DNA of 64,000 nt. It comes from Rhyacophila brunnea. Taxonomy: Eukaryota; Arthropoda; Insecta; Trichoptera; Rhyacophilidae. The translations under genes were made by a program, and so were the position numbers. The notes under the pieces were generated by a model, which did not search any database, had not been told where the DNA came from, and was given only the letters and a program-made list of their open reading frames with translations. This document shows, one piece after another, positions 24,374-37,524 of the stretch; within the stretch, counting starts at the first letter, position 1; every line of letters starts with the position of its first letter. Location: contig JAGYXB010000803.1 in the NCBI GenBank assembly GCA_022495005.1, positions 248,001-312,000 of the forward strand, given 5' to 3'.

Positions 24374-25025
24374 TAGGGATTGCAATACCGAAAGAAAATG
24401 TCAATACCGGTTTTTCGGTGATTATTATTGAATACCGGTATTTCTTAAACATTAAAAAATCAGAAATAGATGCTTATCAATAAATATAGCTATTTAAATC
24501 TTTTAAAAATATTGTTTTATAGCAAAAGACTACATTTATTATATTGACATTTAAAATTATGAATTGATCATAATTGTAGAACTAGTGATTTTTTACAAAT
24601 AATTTGAATATATTGATAATTTTAACTAAAGCTCTCAAAAGTTCATCGAGTGCAAATAAGTCCGGCTGCAGAAAAAGCTTCTTAAATTAAACGCTTGTAG
24701 TCATCAATAATTATTATAGAATAATTGAACATTTTTGTCACGGATGTTTTCTATTTCGAAATAATATTATGATAATAATTCATCGCAACAATTACGTATA
24801 TAAATGTATTTGATAAAATTTGTTTTATTATTTTTTCACCTCTATTGGATTCACTCAACATATTTGCATTTTTGCAGCACATAACTAATAATTCATTTTC
24901 AAAAACATAAACGAGTGTGCTTTTTTAATACTGAAAATTCCGGAATTTTGGATTTTTAAAACCGGTATTTCGGTATTGATAAATACTAAAATACCAGTTT
25001 TGAAATACCGGTATTGCAATCCCTA
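24374..25025. mobile_element. hAT-type MITE with 8-bp TSD (GTTAGGTA/T)
   Basis: The ends are inverted: TAGGGATTGCAATACCG at the left and CGGTATTGCAATCCCTA at the right, with further inverted AATACCGGTATTTC-type motifs inside. Flanks are GTTAGGTA and GTTAGGTT, seven of eight matching. Length 652 bp, AT-rich, no transposase frame. Confidence 0.85.
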
Positions 25026-25724
25026 GTTAGGTTTTTATCCTAGTTCATGATGATTGTACCAAATGTTGTACAACAGTTTCATTGAATGGAAACTTTGACA
25101 CTCGAAAACTAATAAAAAAGTAAAATGCAGGGATATGGTAAATGTTGGTATTTAGGGCACGTTTGTAATTAATGTTACTTTATTGTGCGATGTATAGTTG
25201 CACGTTCAGTATACGTTAAACTTTAAAAGGTTTTACTACAGTTTAAGAGCCATCAAAACGAAGTAAGCCTCTTTCCCCATTCTCTATATAGGCGCAATTT
25301 CCTTAGCACTCAGACTATTCTCGCGACACTGGCTGAGCTGCTAGACGAAATTGAGCTTTATTATAAAGAAACATACGGCTGTATTTTGCTTCAAATATTT
25401 TTATATAGAGTGGCCTATGGCAACCATCATTAATCGGATGGTACTATGAAGAAGAGAATTATCACACAAAAGCAAATAATTGAGCTTCACTTATTTTTCA
25501 CTAAATAATTTGTTTTTTTTTATATATAAAATATTATCATTATTATAATTAGACCCGAGAAGGTTTGGCTTATCTAGTTTATCAGCTTTTCAATTCGGCG
25601 TTCTGAATACCTATACAAGTTTTTTTTTTTATAAATTTTATTAATTTTTTTAACCCTTAAATGCATTATTGCATTTTTACATCAAATATATTTTTGTGTG
25701 AATGAAATTTTAACCATACCTAAA
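25026..25724. other. No recognised gene
   Basis: AT-rich with a long T run near 25621. No supported feature. Confidence 0.35.
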
Positions 25725-25890
25725 GTATTATGGTTTGATTAGGCAGGGTTTAATTGAATTTTAAAATCTAGCCAGCGCCATCTGCAAATTGTATTCTTAG
25801 TTCGATGAAATCATATAAGTATGACTGACAAAGTTAAGAGTGCACTATTTAGGTCAAATTTTAACAGCCTACATCCACCTCTCGCCCTGG
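25725..25890. mobile_element. Partial copy of the 18546-19664 hAT-like element
   Basis: Carries GTTTAATTGAATTTTAAAA, the TGACAAAGTT...AGTGCACTATTTAGGTC segment and a right end CCACCTCTCGCCCTG, parallel to the right half of the element at 18546-19664. Confidence 0.6.
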
Positions 25891-28059
25891 TTTATATTAT
25901 TATATTTTACAGGCTTTTACGTACATATAGAAATAATATTAGGTACCAACGGTTATCTTGGCCGAAAAAAAACACATAAAAAATTCTCTATAATGATTCT
26001 CAATGTAATAATATTATAACGTGTTAATTTAAACTCTTTGCTGCAACAATAAAATACATGCAACTGCCAATAATTATTAATAAAATTGATAATGTCTATC
26101 ATACACAATAAAATAGATGAATATATTTCAGGATATAGCGAAGATATTGTAAATATATTATAAAAAAAGTATACCATGACCGCTTTCATTTTATAGATCT
26201 GCATATATATTTGCTAATTCGTTGATTATCCTTATTCTGAAATCCTTAATGATTTTGAATATTTATGGACCTGTATAAATTATTGTATAATAACACATAT
26301 TGTCTTTTCTTATGTGGCCAGGACATTTCCACCATAAACACGGATTATGAAAATAGTCACTCACTGGATCGATAGTGCTGCTTGGCATGCAGGATCAGCT
26401 TTAAACTTCTGTTGAGACCGAAGAGACTTATTGAGGCGGTGAAGCCTGTAGAGCTATTGGGAAAAGATGAAGAATGATATGCTTCATGGCCTACAAGTCC
26501 TAAAGTGCTTGTATTTTTTTTCTCATTTATAATAATTCATTTAAGCAGGAGATTAACGTTAAACATGCACTATTATATTACTTATATTACCGGTACTATT
26601 ATTAAAATTGAAGTGTCTGTCTGCCTGTGCGTTTGTTCGGTTGTACCTTCGTCTAAACTTGCCTCGTCTGCCACACAGCCATAAATTAAGACCTCTAAGA
26701 ACATCGCACCAATGTTGCATATGAAGACCGCGCCTAGCTTTGACGTTTAAACAGGAATGATCAATTCGTAGTGTGTTCGTATACAGCCCGAGATGCGTGC
26801 AATTTGTTGATAGCAGCACTAGATGTTTTTTTTTTTCAAACAAAAAAGTTGCATTCACCCTTATACGGAGCTTTATTTAGCAACGTATGTTTTGTAAATA
26901 ATGATGACGTCAGATCAACATATTCGACACATTGACGAGACAAGTTTAGATGTGCGAGTCGGTTTAAACTATTGGTCAATATTGATAAAACTTGCACAGT
27001 ATATAGACTACGTTGTCAATACCTACTCAACAAACTTTGGCAAACTTTCATATTAATTATTGATATCTTAAAACAATCTTAATAATGCATATTATATTGC
27101 ACTTGCATTAATATTAAGTAGAAAAGGGTAAAGAAGCGTGCACCTACAATCCGAAAAATGAATAATACAAATCAGCACGTACCCATATTATTTCTTTATT
27201 GTCTATAATATATGTCTGCCTTTTCTTTTTGTAAATCATGCAGACAAAAGCAAGGACTATAATATAGTAAACACACGTGAGCGCTATAATTTAAGAGTTT
27301 TTTTCAATAACTTGTATTTTCTTTATTTTCCAAATCAATTGAATAATTTGGAATCGTGCCATTTCAAAAAAATGCAATTCTTTCCATGATTTTTCCACAG
27401 TACCCGTTGATTTATTAAAGTATTGTATGCTTTATTCAATTTGAAGTTGGGTAGGTATAGTAGAGCAGTGGATCAGTAAGGAATTCCATAGAGGTAATAC
27501 AATCGACGTCCCGGGTATACTTTATACAGCAAAGGGAATGGTGAAAATGGTTTTCTTATTAGCTAGGGGATACAACGACTTTTTGTACATAAGAACTTCT
27601 TTAAATAAAAATAAGATATCGTCTGGGTTGATTGCTTCCTGCATAACGCTATCCAATTGAATGGACGCTCGTATCACTCGACCTAATAAGCGCTTTGTTT
27701 AGGCCACCGATTCAAAAAAAAAACTACGGCATAAAGATTTTCTCTCAATTTTTGCAAAATCATCTCGAATAAGCATTTTATACTCGATCATATTGGCTTC
27801 GCATTTTTTGCTTTATGAATGGAAGAGTTTTTACGTCAAAGTGGAAAACCATTTTTCAGATTTTTCGATGTGCTGTTGATGGATTGTGATGGTAGTAAAA
27901 ATAAATTGACTACATCCTATGCAAACTGTTGCTTCTTAAATTCTTATTATTTTGACTTATTGGAACTGAATTGAGTGGGAATGATTTTTTGACGACTTTA
28001 TAGTGTTCGTATATAATATATTTATACCGCTAATTTAACATTTTGATCTAATAATGATT
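25891..28059. other. No recognised gene
   Basis: A minus-strand open stretch of about 99 codons at 26559-26858 has no recognised domain, and its nucleotide composition looks like degraded mobile DNA. The rest is AT-rich. Confidence 0.3.
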
Positions 28060-28470
28060 ACGAGATAAAAATAACTATGTATATACAACGTTTTTAAATT
28101 TTCTGTTGAATCATACAAACTTGAATTGACTAGCTTAAGCGATCAAAAAAAATGTACTTGATAGAAATAATACTAAAATGTCATATTGATTTTCATAATA
28201 ACGCACGTATATATTAATAATTTAGTTGATAGGAGCCACTTAGCAACCAATAATAGTTTTACTTTTTACGGATTTCTTCCGAATAACTTTTCATACAAAA
28301 CAGAATTAACTGAAAATGAATTCAATTCTACTTAAAGATGGCTAAAAAAATGCATTGGCGTCGTATTCTGATATATTCTAAAAGTTTCAAATGTCTAGCT
28401 AGTCGGGAAGTTAGTTAACAATCGATTGCATGATTTGTACCGGACAAATAAGAATACGAGCTGTAATAAT
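28060..28470 (-). repeat. Family D repeat, copy 2
   Basis: Reverse-oriented relative of 11665-12116, including ATTGACTAGCTTAAGCGATC, ATACGTGCGTTATTA (opposite strand), the AGTCGGGAAGTTAGTTAACA block and the AAATAAGAATACGAGCT end. Confidence 0.85.
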
Positions 28471-28910
28471 ATGAATATAATGCGAGTTGTAATAATAAAA
28501 AGTACTATATAGATCATAAGTATTATAACTATAATAAACAAAACAGTAAGGAATAAAAACGCCTTTGATTTTTCAATACATATGGTCGATTACTAAGTCT
28601 GTTTTTACTAGAATTATAAAAAAATGTCTTACTTGAAAATAATAATGAGTTTAAATTTCTTTACAAACCTATATGGATCAAAGTTTTTGATCGATTTTTC
28701 TATAAAACATAATTATTAGCCCTCTGCTCTGCCAATTAGGTTCATGCTCTAGATCCAGACACACATAAAAAAATAACATGTGAATTTTCCAAACGCGATA
28801 GTCAAATCCACGGTTTAAAAGTCAAAATTTCGCTATTTGACAATGGTGGGCGCTGTTAATCAAAAGAAAATTTAATAATCAGACAGGACTGTATGTGTAG
28901 GTAATATTTT

Positions 28911-29095
28911 TTTACCATATCCAACCCTAAGAAGATCATGTGGGCCTTCACAGTATGGAGGTTATATTAACAGAATTTCTTTTTTTACGAGAAATGAATA
29001 TTAACCACTTGCTCAATCTATTAGGTCAAGCCCGGGATTTGAACCCGGGACCCTCAACATCCTAAACCGACGCGGTAATCGCTCGGCCATCGTGT
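28911..29095 (-). repeat. tRNA-derived SINE (family 1), copy 3, internally deleted
   Basis: On the minus strand it has the A-box side ending near GCCGAGCGATTACC and the T arm CCCGGGTTCAAATCCCGGGC, joined to the body after loss of the segment between the T arm and AATAGATTGAGC. The 3' part ends in AAAAAAATATTAC rather than AAGAAG. Confidence 0.75.
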
Positions 29096-30254
29096 AAATT
29101 TAATCAATACAATATAATACTTACATATCGTTGCTATCGAAGCCAGGAAATTTAAATATATTCGTCTACATTATTCTGCGGCGTTCATAAAGTAATTGAT
29201 TATATTATCTTAATGACTGTTAATTTTAGCCGCCCGTCGACTCTCATTTTGTTTCCTACTGAATTTTTATTTTTGAAAAAAAATGGTTTCCATTTTTTTC
29301 CATCACCATATGAATATAAAATATAATAAGCCAATAGTATCAATATTGCGGAGGATTTATTACAATACAATAATTATTCTGTCACGTTCGCTCAATCCAC
29401 CGAATCCATGCAATTTTATTCAAACAATTTTTCGAATGAAATCAATTCAGAGAATGAAACAATATAATACTTTTTTAGTAAATATACAAAGAAGCGTTCG
29501 GACAACAACGTGTATTTTATTTGAATTCGCGCTAATTATTTTATCTACGTTTATTGTACCTACACTAAATGTTTATAAACTTTTAGCAGACTAATTTGAT
29601 ATCTCTTATTCATCTGATTGAATAATTAAAAATATATAAATAAAATTCTCAGTTCAACAAATACCATTTTTTCAGTTGGATTTGAATATCTAATAAAAGT
29701 TTCGGCACAGATTTACTTATCTTTTCGCCTTTAATCATTTTTTTTCTATTTCATTTCAATCCGAACCAGACTTTTTTGAAAATCGATAGTTGATTAGGCC
29801 TTACGCCGGCCACAGATGATGCGTTCATTCCTACGCGTATCGGAGTGGTGGGACCACGGCGATCGTGAGGTGAGAATCATTTTATGCGTTTTTAACACGC
29901 CTTACCATTTTCTACGGTAAAAAACTACGGAAATTATCTAGTAGAACTTTACTAACAGATTAAAAAAGGTCGATACTATAATTTTCGTATCGCAATTTTC
30001 CTATACGACGAATATCATATACACATCTACTTACGTTTATCATGTTATTTCTTAAAGGCTTTCTCCGTATAATATATTTACTTATATTAAATACGTCTAT
30101 ACTGTTCGACGGCTCAAATGAAAAATGAATATCAAATTGAATCGAAAATCGATAACTGTATAACGTAAGATAAACAAAATTTTATATATTTATAATAAAA
30201 AAGATTTCAATTTTCAACCCATTTTATAAATTGAAGTTTTTTTAAGTTGAATAT
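29096..30254. other. No recognised gene
   Basis: A plus-strand open stretch of about 100 codons at 29283-29594 has no recognised motif and a composition like the surrounding AT-rich DNA. Confidence 0.35.
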
Positions 30255-30728
30255 AAATAATTACAAGATAAAAAAAACTTTTTATATTCAACGTTTTTAA
30301 ATTTTCTGTTAAATTATCATGCTCAATGTGCTGAAACTTGTACTTGATAGGAAGTAAATAAAAAAAACAAACAAACAAGCAGATATAGAAAACTGAAATG
30401 TCATTTTGATTTCCATAATAACGCACGTATATATTAATAATTTAGTTGCTAGGACCGCCCATTTAGCAACCAATAACAGTGGATTGGATTACGGATTTCT
30501 TCCGAAATAACTTTTCATACAAAACAGAATTAACTGAAAATGAATTCAATTCTACTTAAAGATGGCTAAAAGTATTAAAAGAATACATTGGAATCATGTT
30601 TTGATATATTCTAAAAGTTTCAAATGTCTAGCTAGTCGGGAAATTAGTTAAAAATCGATTGTACGATAAGATTTGTACTGGATAAACAACCACCGGACAA
30701 ATAAGATTACGAGCTAATAAAAACGTTT
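30255..30728 (-). repeat. Family D repeat, copy 3
   Basis: Full-length reverse copy from TTACAAGATAAAAAAAACTT to TTACGAGCTAATAAAAACG. An open stretch inside it (30214-30426, minus) resembles one in the copy at 45097, but other copies break it, so it is shared repeat sequence rather than a gene. Confidence 0.88.
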
Positions 30729-30889
30729 TAAAAATAAATTAAAACCATTTAGTTATATCTTACCTATCTAACACCAATATTCTTGCCAAGCTTACTATTA
30801 AAAAGCAGTCAGTCTGAAGCCTTGTGAGAATAAACACCTATAATCTGTAAAACATTAAGACGTCATTGCGTGCACTGGTTTTGACCGTC

Positions 30890-31065
30890 AATTACTGCGC
30901 ACAAGGTGACTCAATAAACAGTGAGTATCGCGCGAGAGTGGCAGTGCTAGTGAGTGAGAACCAGACAACGAAGCCAGCCGCGTCATCATTAAAGGTCAGT
31001 GCCTGGCATCCTTGGTATAACCCCCTCCTCAGCATCCGAATCATCACTGTTATATTACAGTTCAC
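30890..31065 (+). repeat. Unclassified repeat (family F), copy 1
   Basis: Shares GTGAGTGAGAACC, CAGCCG, AAGGTCAGTGCCTGGCATCC and the CATCCGAATCATCAC end with copies at 32215 and 33515. Composition is less AT-rich than the flanks. No coding motif. Confidence 0.6.
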
Positions 31066-32214
31066 TGAAAAGCGCAACCACCGTTAAAGTTTGTTAGATT
31101 CCTTATAGACAACTAATCAAAATGCATTGTAATAATAAATTTAGACGCAGCATTCTAAATGGTTTTAAATACGAATTAATTGGTTAAAATATTTTTAATT
31201 TAAATAAAGTATCAATAAATTGTATTAAATCGCAAGCGTCATATTCTGCCAGTAGATTTTCCTAGCAGGCAGATTATTCACCATAATACTAAGATATTAC
31301 AAGTAGTTTTGTATGGTAATTGTCCATTGTAATACAACTAAAAGTGTGAATATTCAAGTAAATCAACCCATCGTTTGGAGCCTTCTTCAGAAGTTTTTCA
31401 ACGTCTGCAAACCGTTGTTTTTGAAGGCGCACTTAATGAAATCGTTGATGAAAATGTGCTAACTATTCAACGAGAGAGTTGAGAGTGACACACGCACCAC
31501 GCCCCTCTGTTTCGGCTTCAATACAGACAATACTCCCTCAACAATTCACCCCTAAAATTATTGTAACTTAATTATCTTATCACAAAAACGGACTCTTGAA
31601 ATAAGACATCCAAATGTAGTAAAAACATACAAAAGTTACATGTTGGACATACCACGGAAAGACCAAAAGTCAAAACTGATAAAGAATCACACAAAAGTAA
31701 GTGATGTCATAGAGATAGATCATGCCTAATATCTACGAATTTATAGAACTAAGAACTGACGAGAGTGAAAATAAAAGTCTAAAGTAAGAGATTACTAAGA
31801 GCAGACCCAAATGAACGGATAAAATCAACAGTGTCACGAATTTTCCACTAATAGACACGACTCGTTGCTGAATAATACCTATCTGCAGGTAAACCATGAA
31901 AAAGGTTAATTGAACGCCAGATCATAAGAATAAGTTTATAAAGTACCGTCACATTTCTGTAAATTTTATACGTGTTTGATGATTTTGATTTTTACACTTA
32001 GGTATGTGATTTTTGTCAATCCTAAAGTTCATTTAGATATTCGATGCACTAAAAATCTCATTAGTTGTCTGGAGTTTACCGGTGAACAAATTATTATCAA
32101 TATATTGTATTATTATACTGTGACATTATCGACTGACTGGCTATTTTACAGAATTTATTTCAACTGTTAACATGTGTTTCATCAAATGATAATAATCCTC
32201 AAATGATAATAATA
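31066..32214. other. No recognised gene
   Basis: About 31560-31860 is A-rich on the plus strand with GACATACCACGGAAAGACCA and similar segments and may be decayed transposase or LINE sequence, but no motif could be read. Confidence 0.3.
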
Positions 32215-32440
32215 ATATTCCATCTATCATAAACTCATCATCTTCATCCCAATACCAAAGTGTAACTGTGATAGTGATAACTGAACAATCAGCATACTAG
32301 TGGGTGAGTGCTTGAACCCGGGACCTGCTCCAGCAATACAGCCGATCAACATCAAGGTTAGTGCCTGGACTGAATCCTGTATAAACCGCCTTCACCCAAC
32401 ATTCAGAATTCAACCCCAAATAATACAGTCGACATAAAAT
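32215..32440 (+). repeat. Family F repeat, copy 2
   Basis: Contains GTGGGTGAGTGCTTGAACCC, CCTGCTCCAGCAATACAGCC and AAGGTTAGTGCCTGG, parallel to the copies at 30890 and 33515. Confidence 0.6.
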
Positions 32441-32459
32441 CGTCACCGATATTTAACAT

Positions 32460-32675
32460 CATTTATGGCATTACAACCCTTGGTGGATCTTGGCCTCTTT
32501 CAAAAACATCCTCCATCCTGGACGATCCAGCGCCAACACTCTCCAAATTGCTTTGATCTAGCATTTTTAAATCTCCTGTGGTACAGTCCAACCATCTCAG
32601 GGGTTGCGTACATAGCTCACGTCGCCGGTATATCCCCCGGCATTCTATGCACATGGCCAATCCAGCATAGTCTGC
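32460..32675 (-). pseudogene. LINE C-terminal fragment (family C)
   Basis: The minus strand reads RRRELCTQPLRWLDCTTGDL then KMLDQSNLESVGAGSSRMED, resembling the basic RPRxRWLDxVEEDL...NW...A.DR.xW tail of LINE polyproteins. Only this tail is present, with no reverse transcriptase core nearby. Confidence 0.5.
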
Positions 32676-33514
32676 ATTTTCATATGCCGATCTTTATAAT
32701 ATGTCATATATCTAATTTTAGCAATAAATACCGTTACGATGTTAAATATTCCATTAAACTGTGTTTTAAATCAAAAGTTACAGCCATTAACAATGCTGAT
32801 AATAAGCAGGATTAGTATTAGTAAAATGATATACTCAAATTATTATTGAATCTAATGGTGACAAACTATTAGGAGACTAAGCATGTCTAACCCACCCCTG
32901 ACAGAGTGATTTATAAGAGAACTTTAGTTTTCGGAACGCTGCGTTGGCTGCCACTGACTTTGGACTTAAGAAATTTATACAAAAAACGCCTCACGTTTTT
33001 TCATCCTGCCTTGCATATTGTATTCTGTGCATGATAAAAGGGTCAATTTTTAAGCTTTATGAGCCAATTTATAAGTATTTATTTTGTGTTCATTTTAATT
33101 TTAATATAAACCAATTGAATAAATCATGAAAATATAGATATTATACTTCGGTAAATTGGGCATTTTATATTTTTGTCTATAACAACTTCTGATAGAAAAC
33201 TTTTAAATAATGAATTGTGAATGAATAATGTATGTTCTTATTAGTCTGCAACTTAAACACGCGTTTTGAAAATCGTATTATTGATTTTGAAAAGCTATAG
33301 GTAGTATCCCACTATTAGCATGTCTATTTTATTAATAAAATCACTCGATCTGTCAGATATATTCACAGGATTATTCTACTCACTGTGATATATATAAAAA
33401 AAATCACTATGAACTGATTTGAACTACATACTGATTCCGAAGTTGTTCATGGACCACGGCCGGGTCAGTTTGATTTATATAAATACCGTGTGACCGTCGT
33501 CCAAGCGATACTTC

Positions 33515-33770
33515 TGAATACCGGGCAAGCCCTGATACCAACTCTCATAATTCATACAAACCTTCGTCATCATTCCATAAACACAAATGAAACCGTGAGA
33601 GTGACAATCCAAAACTTCCGTTTACCAGTGCGTGAGTGCGTGAACACCGAACCGGCTCCAGCGCATGCCAGCCCTCTCAACATTACAGGACAGTGTCTGG
33701 CATCCTGTGTAACCCCCCCCCCCCTACATCCGTAATCTACCAGTATCTTCAAATTCGAGTCCACTGCAAT
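33515..33770 (+). repeat. Family F repeat, copy 3
   Basis: Contains GTGCGTGAGTGCGTGAACAC, CCGGCTCCAGCGCATGCCAG and GTGTCTGGCATCCTGTGTAA followed by a C homopolymer at about 33715. Confidence 0.6.
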
Positions 33771-34423
33771 AGCGCCACCAAACAATAATTGTGTACTGAT
33801 TAATAATATTACATTATTTTACTTTTTTTATCTATCCCTGATATCGCAGTGACAAAAATAGTAGTGCAAAAATAATAGTAGGTACCTATGCAGAATAAAA
33901 ATATGTTTAACAATCCCGACTTTTTGGATTATTGGATAATCAGGATACAAAGATTAACATTGGTTTACGGAAAATAGGACATGGAGTAGAGATGAAAAAT
34001 AAATAAATTTTAATTCTAGGATTTCAATCATTATTTATTCTCTCATAGACTCAAATAATTTATTTCATATGTCGATATATTACAATAATTACGTTCGAGA
34101 TAGTTAAAATTCTTAGAATAATATACTTTCAAGTTAATCGGTTGGCTGCTCACTATATTATTTCTAATTTATATTATCGAAGGTCCTGAGTCGGAGTCCT
34201 GAGAGGAATGGAGACATTTTAGGTTAAATGAGGTTAGTTTGCTTATAATACAATCTCCAAGACTACATTAGCAAGGTTATTTGGTGACGAAATTTAAACT
34301 AGGTATTTTTTTTAGGGTTTTTAATGAAAAATATACGATGAAACCAATTTAATTTGTTTTTCTTACAGCTCTCATGTAATGTTGCAATTTTTCAATTTAT
34401 TCTTTAACTTAGCAATTTTATTA
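33771..34423. other. No recognised gene
   Basis: AT-rich. No supported feature. Confidence 0.4.
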
Positions 34424-34501
34424 TGATTAGACTTTTTTTATTGGTTATAATACTCGTATATTTTCTCAGAAGTGTTTTCAAAATTATGTATGTTTAATAT
34501 T
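34424..34501 (+). repeat. Tail fragment of tRNA-derived SINE family 2
   Basis: AGACTTTTTTTATTGGTTAT, TTTTCTCAGAAGTGTTTT and CAAAATTATGTATGTTTAAT match the tails of the paired copies at 51188-51530. The tRNA head is missing here. Confidence 0.65.
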
Positions 34502-34535
34502 ATTATATGTTATAAACACCTACATTATTGGCTTA

Positions 34536-34595
34536 GTTTGTAGAGCGAGTCGTGGGTCGCGGATTCGAACCCGCGGCTGTTCAAAAAATACACGT
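34536..34595 (+). repeat. tRNA-like head, SINE fragment
   Basis: TTAGTTTGTAGAGCGAG resembles an A-box region and GCGGATTCGAACCCGCGGCT is a good T arm with B box. The spacing is too short for a normal anticodon arm, so it is a SINE or tRNA relic. Confidence 0.45.
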
Positions 34596-35716
34596 TATTT
34601 TTTTTATATGTATTTGGTCTATTCACTAGTGTAATGATCCAATTGGTTGGGAAAATGGAGAACAGCAACAATAATTACTCCAATTAGCCCATAATATTAT
34701 GCACTACCTCGAACCGAACATAGTAAAAAAAATATTGTAAATGTCTCGAATCAAAAATCCGTAATGTCTGAAATACGTGATAAATAATACGTTCCTTTGT
34801 TATAATAATATTATTATATGGCAAAAACTTTCTAAATTTTTATTTGATTCACGATTTACTAATATGAATAATATGTAACCACCTATTGAGTAGTGGCTAT
34901 TCATGTATTAGATTAAACCAAAATGGCGATCGTCATTTATCATCCTAACTCTGAAGATATTTCGTCTCCTGATAATATAAAAATTCTTATCTCCCAAAAT
35001 AAGTAATAGAGTGGAGCGCTGCTGCCGGTGACAGCTCTTCGAATGATTTTAAAAGATAGATAGATTGGAAAATGGGAGATTCCGCGCAAACTCATTTTTG
35101 GAAACTTTTTCAAACAAAAAATACCCTTTCGATAATATTGCTTCATTTTTATCGCGGTGATTCAGTTTTTTTTTCAATGAATTTATCATGAATATTACAA
35201 TTTTAATTCAATTATGACTTGACATTTATAAAAAAAACTTTGTAGTATATAGATATTCGTTATTCAATAACCTTATTGAATATATTATTGCCTATCATTA
35301 CTTTGCCATATTTATAAATACGAAGATTGTGACACGTTCGTCGTTCTAATATGCAGAGCGTAGATCGCTCTTGTAACACCATTGAGATTGAATGAAGATG
35401 AAAGATAGGTCAGTAAATAAATAATTTATTGACTAGATATATGTTTATGTTGAGACGAGCAAAATTTAATTAGTTTATGTTGCAAACCGATTGGAAAATA
35501 GGTGTTTTATTTTTATGAAGTAATATTTTGTCAATTAGTCATAAAACGTGATCTATTTTGATATGTACTTATTTAGTTGGTTTAAATTGTGTGAAAGTCA
35601 TAAATGAGGAATTTACTATGTATATCAGGTTTAGTCTAAATATACTGTATATTTTATAGAAACGGAAAATCATTAAATAGTATTATTGTAAACGGCATCG
35701 GGTTAAAATTGAGAAT
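34596..35716. other. No recognised gene
   Basis: AT-rich. A minus-strand open stretch at 34940-35146 has no recognised motif. Confidence 0.35.
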
Positions 35717-36694
35717 AAAGCCTCGTATTCACTAGGGGACAAAATGTCTTTTAACACGACGCGCAACATTGAATGAGTCTACGTAACTTTGCAACGTTGC
35801 ACTGTTTCCCAATGTTGAACGCAACATAGTGCAGCATTTCTACGTGACGCAGGACAATATGTTGCATGCCTTTGCTTCGCGAGTGAGCGCACAGGGGCCT
35901 TATGTTGTAACTTGCAAATTGAAGTCGCCCGGTCGACATGACGTCATATGACATCACTGTGACGTACTACCAGAGTGAGTCAATAGCATTCGAGAAATTA
36001 ACGCTACTCTAATACTAGCGTTATTCATTGTCCCCATACACAAATAGGTGTTTCAGCATAATAATATATATGGTGAGCCGTGTGCTTGGGCGTTTCGCTT
36101 CGATGCGTGTATTGAGGTTACGTCACAATTACGTCATGTCGTCGGCTGACTTCATGTCACAAGTTATAACAAAGCATCGCTGTAGGATTGGTTTCCCGAA
36201 TAGACCAAATGTTCAGGAGACGAAAAACAAATTTTATAATCCTATATTTAAATACATGGAGATATTTAAATTATTATTTTTACAGCATATGAATGATGTA
36301 TTCATTACCATTAAAAAGTAATTTAAAGAAAAGGATGGTTCTCGTCGAATTAGATACAAAAAAACATTCTGCATTAAGGGGTGGATTTCGACAAAAACGG
36401 ATATTTGGGAAACCAATCCTATAGTGACGATAGGGCACCAGGCCGCGTGTCACTCCGTGTTAGTCCCGCGTCAGATATTGGCGAGAGTAGACGGATGTGA
36501 AACGCGTCGCTCAACATAGCAGCAGTGTGGGAATAATATGTACGCAGCACTGACCAACACAACCTTCTCGGGCGACATTTATGGTGTGTACAAGCAAAAT
36601 GTTCCGCGACATTATGTACGTACGCGACATAGATGTTGGGCGTCATGTCCCACGACATGTTGCTCCATTTGACCATTAGTGAATACGAGACTTT
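35717..36694. mobile_element. TIR element, about 978 bp, superfamily unknown
   Basis: The left end AAAGCCTCGTATTCACTAGG and right end CCATTAGTGAATACGAGACT then TT are inverted copies of each other. Sub-terminal regions on both sides are rich in ACGT-, CATGTC- and CAACAT-containing motifs. No transposase frame was recognised and the target duplication is unclear. Confidence 0.7.
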
Positions 36695-37432
36695 GGTAGC
36701 AGATATCTATCGGTATAGTATTATTCCAAAATAGTGTTTTATCAATACGTGCATTATGTATTCTTATTCTATCGAAAAATATTCGTTTGTCTATTTACCC
36801 CATTATTTTAGCATTTTATTAAAAACAAAGAATAGACCTTGTGATAAAATTTGTATCAATCATAAAAAGTATAATATACCATGACAGAACCTGTTGCAAT
36901 TTCTTAAAGTTGCAATTCAATTACAAACTCTATATTTTAACAGAATTTTTTTCCGGATATATTAAATTTGACTATAATAATATTATAGTATTACTTTAAT
37001 AACAATAATAAATTGAATAATGATATAACTTGCGTGGTGATACAATAAAATTTTGAAAAATGACCGACATCTGATGCACCAAATATGGCTATATTTTCAA
37101 TTTTGCATAACAACATTTGCAATAATAAATACTCTTTAACGATATTAACATTTTCCATGAGATCACGTAATTTTATATTCTATGATGAAGAAAATTAGGA
37201 GTTACAAGTCATATACGTCTTTTAAGAGCTCGCAAAGATTCCCAACAAATTTTTACCTTCATACAGCACCTGGGCCCATAAATAGGCATTAATTTTATTC
37301 CTTTTATGATTATATATACAGGAATATTATGAAGGTATACCTACGTATCTATAAGTTAAATAATATACTCATGTATTTTTATGGTAATACGTAAAAGCAA
37401 ATACGGACTTTTTAGTTCACTTGATGTAGTTA
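36695..37432. other. No recognised gene; includes the likely TMLHE 3' flank
   Basis: AT-rich DNA downstream of the TMLHE stop. Nothing else was recognised. Confidence 0.4.
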
Positions 37433-37438
37433 TTTATT
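37433..37438 (-). promoter_or_regulatory. Candidate polyadenylation signal of TMLHE
   Basis: On the minus strand an AATAAA hexamer lies about 90 nt after the TMLHE stop codon. Position and strand fit a short 3' UTR. In DNA this AT-rich the hexamer is common by chance, so this is an inference from location only. Confidence 0.4.
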
Positions 37439-37524
37439 ATAATATAGTACGAACATAAAATTTAGTTATTATATACAATAGTATGAACGTTATTGTGTTA
37501 TTTTGAAATTTGATAAATTCTTGA

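Noticed and set aside
26559..26858. Minus-strand 99-codon frame as a gene
   Set aside because: No recognisable domain, no splice or start context, and its DNA looks like degraded mobile sequence.
30214..30426. Open frame resembling one at 45360-45623, hinting at a conserved small protein
   Set aside because: The similarity follows from both lying in family D repeats, and the other copies of the repeat break the frame.
32300..33760. CRISPR-like or satellite array because of three similar spaced blocks
   Set aside because: The blocks are long, diverged and about 1.3 kb apart, and a CRISPR array is not expected in an animal genome.
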